A stretch of 64,000 nucleotides of DNA, from the NCBI RefSeq assembly GCF_001659605.2, contig NW_025215482.1:574135-638134 (forward strand). Reading direction: 5' to 3'. The notes beneath the pieces were generated by a model. It saw only the letters and a list, made by a program, of their open reading frames with translations, was not told where the DNA came from and did not search any database. Below, piece by piece: positions 57,624 to 64,000 of this stretch (position 1 is its first letter; every line of letters starts with the position of its first letter). The DNA comes from Manihot esculenta (lineage: Eukaryota; Streptophyta; Magnoliopsida; Malpighiales; Euphorbiaceae). A program made the position numbers and the translations under genes.

Positions 57624-60600
57624 CTAATAGCTTCCATCCCAAACACTGCCAAGTCTATCACCCATGTTACATCCGGTGCCCGATTTCGTCCTAATAGCTT
57701 CCATCCAAAACACTGCCAAGTCTATCACCCATGTTACATCATGTGCCCGATTTCGGCCTAATAGCTTCCATCGCAAAACACTGGCAAGTCTATCACACAT
57801 GTTACATCCGGTGCCCGATTTCGTCCTAATAGCTTCCATCCAAAACACAGCCAAGTCTATCACCCATGTTACATCCGGTGCCCGATTTCGGCCTAATAGC
57901 TTCCATCCCAAACACTGCCAAGTCTATGACCCATGTTACATCTGGTGCCCGATTTCGTCCTAATAGCTTCCATCCCAATCACTGCCAAGTCTATCACCCA
58001 TGTTACATCCGGTGCCCGATTTCGTCGTAATAGCTTCCATCCCAAACACTGCCAAGTCTATCACCCATGTTACATCCTATGCCCGATTTCGGCCTAATAG
58101 CTTCCATCCCAAAACATTTGCAAGTCTATCACCCATGTTACATCCGGTGCCCGATTTCGTCCTAATAGCTTCCATCCAAAACACAGCCAAGTCTATCACC
58201 CATGTGACATCCGGTGCCCGATTTCGGCCTAATAGCTTCCATCCCAAACACTGCGAAGTCTATGACCCATGTTACATCCGGTGCCCGATTTCGTCCTAAT
58301 AGCTTCCATCCAAAACACTGCCAAGTCTATCACCCATGTTACATCCGATGCCCGATTTCGTCCTAATAGCTTCCATCCCAAAAACTGCCAAGTCTATCCC
58401 CCATGTTACATCCGATGCTCGATTTTAGACTAATAGCTTCCATCCCGAAAACTGGAAAGTCTATCACCCATGTTACATCCGGTGCCCGATTTCGGCCTAA
58501 TAGCTTCCATCGCAAAAACTGCCAAGTCTATCACCCATGTTACATCTGGTGCCCGATTTCGGCCTAATAGCTTCCATCCCAAAAACTGCCAAGTCTATCA
58601 CCCATATTACATCCGGTACCCGATTTCGTCCTAATAGCTTCCATCCCAAACACTGCCAAGTCTATCACATATGTTACATCCGGTGCCCGATTTAGGACTA
58701 ATAGCTTCCATCCCAAAAACTGGCAACTCTAGCACCCATGTTACATCTGGTGCCCGATTTCAGCCTAATAGCTTCCATACCAAAAACTAGACAGTCTATC
58801 ACCCATGTTACATCCTGTGCCCGATTTCGGCCTAATAGCTTCCATCCCGAAAACTGGAAAGTCTATCACCCATGTTACATCCGGTGCCTGATTTCGGCCT
58901 AATAGCTTGCATTCTAAAAACTGCCAAGTCTATCACCCATGTTACATCCGGTACCCGATTTCGGCCTAATAGCTTCCATCCCAAAAACTGCCAAGTCTAT
59001 CACCCATGTTACATCCGGTGCCCGATTTCGTCCTAATAGCTTCAATCCCAAACACTGCTATGTGTATCACCTATGTTACATCCGGTGCCCGATTTCGGTC
59101 TAATAGCTTCCATCCCAAAAACTGCCAAGTCTATCACCCATGTTACATCCGGTGCCCGATTTCGTCCTAATAGCTTCCATCCCAAACACTGCTATGTGTA
59201 TCACCTATGTTACATCCGGTGCCCGATTTCGGTCTAATAGCTTCCATCCCAAAAACTGCCAAGTCTATCACCCATGTTACATCCGGTGCCCGATTTCGTC
59301 CTAATAGCTTCCATCCCAAACACTGCCAAGTCTATCACCTATGTTACATCCGGTGCCCTATTTAGGACTAATAGCTTCCATCCCAAAAACTAGCAAGTCT
59401 AGCACCCATGTTACATCTGGTGCCCGATTTCAGCCTAATAGCTTCCATACCAAAAACTAGACAGTCTATCACCCATGTTACATCCTGTGCCCGATTTCGG
59501 CCTAATAGCTTCCATCCCAAAACACTGGCAAGTCTATCACCCATGTTACATCCAGTGCCCGATTTCGTCCTAAAAGCTTCCATCCAAAACACAGCCAAGT
59601 CTATCACCCATGTTACATCCGGTGCCCGATTTCGGCCTAATAGCTTCTATCCCAAACACTGCCAAGTCTATGACCCATGTTACATCCGGTGCCCGATTTC
59701 GGCCTAATAGCTTCCATCCCAAACACTGCCAAGTCTATCACCCATGTTACATCCGGTGCCCGATTTCGTCCTAATAGCTTCCATCCAAAACACTGCCAAG
59801 TCTATCACCCATGTTACATCATGTGCCCGATTTCGGCCTAATAGCTTCCATCCCAAAACACTGGCAAGTCTATCACACATGTTACATCCGGTGCCCGATT
59901 TCGTCCTAATAGCTTCCAACCAAAACACAGCCAAGTCTATCACCCATGTTACAACCGGTGCCCGATTTCGGCCTAATAGCTTCCATCCCAAACACTGCCA
60001 AGTCTATGACCCATGTTACATCTGGTGCCCGATTTCGTCCTAATAGCTTCCATCCCAATCACTGCCAAGTCTATCACCCATGTTACATCCGGTGCCCGAT
60101 TTCGTCGTAATAGCTTCCATCCCAAACACTGCCAAGTCTATCACCCATGTTACATTCTGTGCCCGATTTCGGACTAATAGCTTCCATCCCAAAACACTGG
60201 CAAGTCTATCACCCATGTTACATCCGGTGCCCGATTTCGTCCTAAAAGCTTCCATCCAAAACACAGCCAAGTCTATCACCCATGTTACATCCGGTGCCCG
60301 ATTTCGGCCTAATAGCTTCTATCCCAAACACTGCCAAGTCTATGACCCATGTTATATCCGGTGCCCGATTTCGGCCTAATAGCTTCCATCCCAAACACTG
60401 CCAAGTCTATCACCCATGTTACATCCGGTGCCCGATTTCATCCTAATAGATTCCATCCAAAACACTGCCAAGTCTATCACCCATGTTACATCCTGTGCCC
60501 GATTTCGGCCTAATAGCTTCCATCCCAAAACACTGGCAAGTCTATCACCCATGTTACATCCGGTGCCCGATTTCATCCTAATAGCTTCCATCCAAAACAC

Positions 60601-62768
60601 AGCCAAGTCTATCACCCATGTTACATCCGGTGCCTGATTTCGGCCTAATAGCTTCTATCCCAAACACTGCCAAGTCTATGACCCATGTTACATCCGGTGC
60701 CCGATTTCGGCCTAATAGCTTCCATCCCAAACACTGCCAAGTCTATCACCCATGTTACATCCGGTGCCCGATTTCGTCCTAATAGCTTCCATCCCAAAAA
60801 CTGGCAACTCTAGCACCCATGTTACATCTGGTGCCCGATTTCAGCCTAATAGCTTCCATACCAAAAACTAGACAGTCTATCACCCATGTTACATCCGGTG
60901 CCCGATTTCGGCCTAATAGCTTCCATCCCAAACACTGCCAAGTCTATGACCCATGTTACATCTGGTGCCCGATTTCGTCCTAATAGCTTCCATCCCAATC
61001 ACTGCCAAGTCTATCACCCATGTTACATCCGGTGCCCGATTTCGTCGTAATAGCTTCCATCCCAAACACTGCCAAGTCTATCACCCATGTTACATTCTGT
61101 GCCCGATTTCGGACTAATAGCTTCCATCCCAAAACACTGGCAAGTCTATCACCCATGTTACATCCGGTGCCCGATTTCGTCCTAAAAGCTTCCATCCAAA
61201 ACACAGCCAAGTCTATCACCCATGTTACATCCGGTGCCCGATTTCGGCCTAATAGCTTCTATCCCAAACACTGCCAAGTCTATGACCCATGTTATATCCG
61301 GTGCCCGATTTCGGCCTAATAGCTTCCATCCCAAACACTGCCAAGTCTATCACCCATGTTACATCCGGTGCCCGATTTCATCCTAATAGATTCCATCCAA
61401 AACACTGCCAAGTCTATCACCCATGTTACATCCTGTGCCCGATTTCGGCCTAATAGCTTCCATCCCAAAACACTGGCAAGTCTATCACCCATGTTACATC
61501 CGGTGCCCGATTTCATCCTAATAGCTTCCATCCAAAACACAGCCAAGTCTATCACCCATGTTACATCCGGTGCCTGATTTCGGCCTATTAGCTTCCATCC
61601 CAAACACTGCCAAGTCTATGACCCATGTTACATCCGGTGCCCGATTTCGTCCTAATAGCTTCCATCCCAAACACTGCCAAGTCTATCACCCATGTTACAT
61701 CCGGTGCCCGATTTCGTCCTAATAGCTTCCATCCCAAAAACTGGCAACTCTAGCACCCATGCTACATCTGGTGCCCGATTTCAGCCTAATAGCTTCCATA
61801 CCAAAAACTAGACAGTCTATCACCCATGTTACATCCTGTGCCCGATTTCGGCCTAATAGCTTCCATCCCAAAACACTGGCAAGTCTATCACCCATGTTAC
61901 ATCCGGTGCCCGATCTCGTCCTAAAAGCTTCCATCCAAAACACAGCCAAGTCTATCACCCATGTTACATCCGGTGCTCGATTTCGGCCTAATAGCTTCTA
62001 TCCCAAACACTGCAAAGTCTATGACCCATGTTACATCCGGTGCCCGATTTCGGCCTAATAGCTTCCATCCCAAACACTGCCAAGTCTATCACCCATGTTA
62101 CATCCGGTGCCCGATTTCGTCCTAATAGCTTCCATCCAAAACACTGCCAAGTCTATCACCCATGTTACATCCTGTGCCCGATTTCGGCCTAATAGCTTCC
62201 AACCCAAAACACTGGCAAGTCTATCACCCATGTTACATCTGGTGCCCGATTTCGTCCTAATAGTTTCCATCCAAAACACAGCCAAGTCTATCACCCATGT
62301 TACATCCGGTGCCCGATTTCGGCCTAATAGCTTCCATCCCAAACACTGCCAAGTCTATGACCCATGTTACATCCGGTGCCCGATTTCGGCCTAATAGCTT
62401 CCATCACAAACACTGCCAAGTCTATCACCCATGTTACATCCGGTGCCCGATTTCGTCCTAAGAGCTTCCATCCAAAACACTGCCAAGTCTATCACCTATG
62501 TTACATCCTGTGCCCGATTTCGGCCTAATAGCTTCCATCCCAAAACACTGGCAAGTCTATCACCCATGTTACATCCGGTGCCCGATTTCGTCCTAATAGC
62601 TTCCATCCAAAACACAGCCAAGTGTATCACCCATGTTACATCCGGTGCCCGATTTCGTCCTAATAGCTTCAATCCCAAACACTGCTATGTGTATCACCTA
62701 TGTTACATCCGGTGCCCGATTTCGGCCTAATAGCTTCCATCCCAAACACTGCCAAGTCTATCACCCAT
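57624..62768 (+). repeat. 67-bp satellite array G (about 77 monomers)
   Basis: Forward array; 57624-57628 (CTAAT) is the right TSD of E4. Successive 336-bp units occur at 59408, 59744, 60080 and 60416. The block from about 60000 to 60640 recurs 940 bp later. Variants include CTAGACAG (near 58790, 59455, 60868, 61807) and CTGCTATGTGTATCACC (near 59055, 59193, 62681). It ends at an assembly gap. Confidence 0.97.
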
Positions 62769-63768
62769 NNNNNNNNNNNNNNNNNNNNNNNNNNNNNNNN
62801 NNNNNNNNNNNNNNNNNNNNNNNNNNNNNNNNNNNNNNNNNNNNNNNNNNNNNNNNNNNNNNNNNNNNNNNNNNNNNNNNNNNNNNNNNNNNNNNNNNNN
62901 NNNNNNNNNNNNNNNNNNNNNNNNNNNNNNNNNNNNNNNNNNNNNNNNNNNNNNNNNNNNNNNNNNNNNNNNNNNNNNNNNNNNNNNNNNNNNNNNNNNN
63001 NNNNNNNNNNNNNNNNNNNNNNNNNNNNNNNNNNNNNNNNNNNNNNNNNNNNNNNNNNNNNNNNNNNNNNNNNNNNNNNNNNNNNNNNNNNNNNNNNNNN
63101 NNNNNNNNNNNNNNNNNNNNNNNNNNNNNNNNNNNNNNNNNNNNNNNNNNNNNNNNNNNNNNNNNNNNNNNNNNNNNNNNNNNNNNNNNNNNNNNNNNNN
63201 NNNNNNNNNNNNNNNNNNNNNNNNNNNNNNNNNNNNNNNNNNNNNNNNNNNNNNNNNNNNNNNNNNNNNNNNNNNNNNNNNNNNNNNNNNNNNNNNNNNN
63301 NNNNNNNNNNNNNNNNNNNNNNNNNNNNNNNNNNNNNNNNNNNNNNNNNNNNNNNNNNNNNNNNNNNNNNNNNNNNNNNNNNNNNNNNNNNNNNNNNNNN
63401 NNNNNNNNNNNNNNNNNNNNNNNNNNNNNNNNNNNNNNNNNNNNNNNNNNNNNNNNNNNNNNNNNNNNNNNNNNNNNNNNNNNNNNNNNNNNNNNNNNNN
63501 NNNNNNNNNNNNNNNNNNNNNNNNNNNNNNNNNNNNNNNNNNNNNNNNNNNNNNNNNNNNNNNNNNNNNNNNNNNNNNNNNNNNNNNNNNNNNNNNNNNN
63601 NNNNNNNNNNNNNNNNNNNNNNNNNNNNNNNNNNNNNNNNNNNNNNNNNNNNNNNNNNNNNNNNNNNNNNNNNNNNNNNNNNNNNNNNNNNNNNNNNNNN
63701 NNNNNNNNNNNNNNNNNNNNNNNNNNNNNNNNNNNNNNNNNNNNNNNNNNNNNNNNNNNNNNNNNNNN
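62769..63768. other. Assembly gap of exactly 1000 N
   Basis: Separates array G from an LTR end. The junction and any target duplication are hidden. Confidence 0.99.
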
Positions 63769-64000
63769 GTAACGACCCGGAAATCCGACCCGTTACCGGC
63801 GCTAGGATCCAGATCGGCTTAAGGCCGCCGGGACCCGTAGCAAGCCTACATACCTCCTGTAAACCTGTGGAATCCCATACATAGCAACATATACATGATC
63901 TGTAAAAAATTTTCTTTTTGTCTTATCCAAGCAAAACCTGTGCATGCACAAAATCATACATAAACCCCACACTGGAGTCCTCATCAAATACTCCAATGGG
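63769..64000 (-). repeat. 3' end of a minus-strand LTR, cut by gap and window edge
   Basis: On the minus strand it ends CCGGGTCGTTAC at the gap and carries the conserved terminal block (GCTACGGGTCCCGGCGG, TTAAGCCGATCTGGATCC). It resembles the ends of S3 and E2 but is not identical to either. Whether a whole element follows lies outside the window. Confidence 0.85.

Noticed and set aside
8411..62730. Many 60-148 codon open frames on both strands in the arrays (MLHPVPDF..., MGWKLLGRNRAPDV...)
   Set aside because: They are translations of the 67-bp satellite. Since 67 is not a multiple of 3, frames rotate through monomers and end at set places. No promoter, no family match, and both strands are open.

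Overview
The window is repetitive, heterochromatin-like plant DNA. Ty3/gypsy chromovirus LTR retrotransposons, including Tekay/Del-like members with long LTRs and tRNA-iMet primer sites, sit inside long arrays of one 67-bp satellite. I see no host gene, tRNA, rRNA or CRISPR array. The setting suggests a flowering plant centromere, pericentromere or other satellite block. The species cannot be named from the sequence alone.

Layout, left to right. (1) 1-8464: element E1, a Tekay-like chromovirus cut by the window start. It has a partial 5' LTR, a gag-pol reading frame broken by three TAG codons and one frameshift, and a complete 2262-bp 3' LTR. (2) 8465-12141: satellite. (3) 12142-13153: start of a second LTR of the E1 family, running into a 1000-N gap. 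(4) 14154-16586: satellite. (5) 16587-24106: element E2 on the minus strand. It is complete (TSD TCGGC), has two 2810-bp LTRs in which I saw no difference, and has only a 1.9-kb interior with a shortened gag, so it is non-autonomous and young. (6) 24107-33153: satellite, forward. (7) 33154-37679: the same satellite inverted, ending in a 1000-N gap. (8) 38680-46805: satellite, forward, partly very homogeneous. (9) 46806-49006: S3, a solo LTR with TSD CCATG. (10) 49007-49577: satellite. (11) 49578-57623: E4, another chromovirus family with TSD CTAAT but a scrambled interior (truncated pol, two inverted LTR blocks, a duplicated gag start). (12) 57624-62768: satellite, then a 1000-N gap. (13) 63769-64000: end of another LTR on the minus strand.

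The satellite totals about 33.5 kb, or about 500 monomers. It shows a five-monomer, 336-bp higher-order unit in many places, 940-bp duplications, a 2.2-kb duplication on either side of E2, and at least one orientation switch.

The most interesting signal is not coding. LTRs that otherwise differ in sequence share one cis-element plan. E1, E2 and S3 carry clusters of the palindrome TTCGGC(C/G)GCCGAA on both sides of a TATA-like site. They also carry two splice-donor-like sites flanking a small 69-78 nt putative exon, a run of short stem-loops, and a conserved block near the LTR end. E4 lacks the palindromes but has a comparable donor, a gag-proximal acceptor and a striking series of stem-loops with different stems and a constant ATACAG spacer. 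Together these suggest a long, spliced and structured retroelement leader RNA. E2 shares its leader with E1, which is consistent with mobilisation in trans by an E1-like partner.
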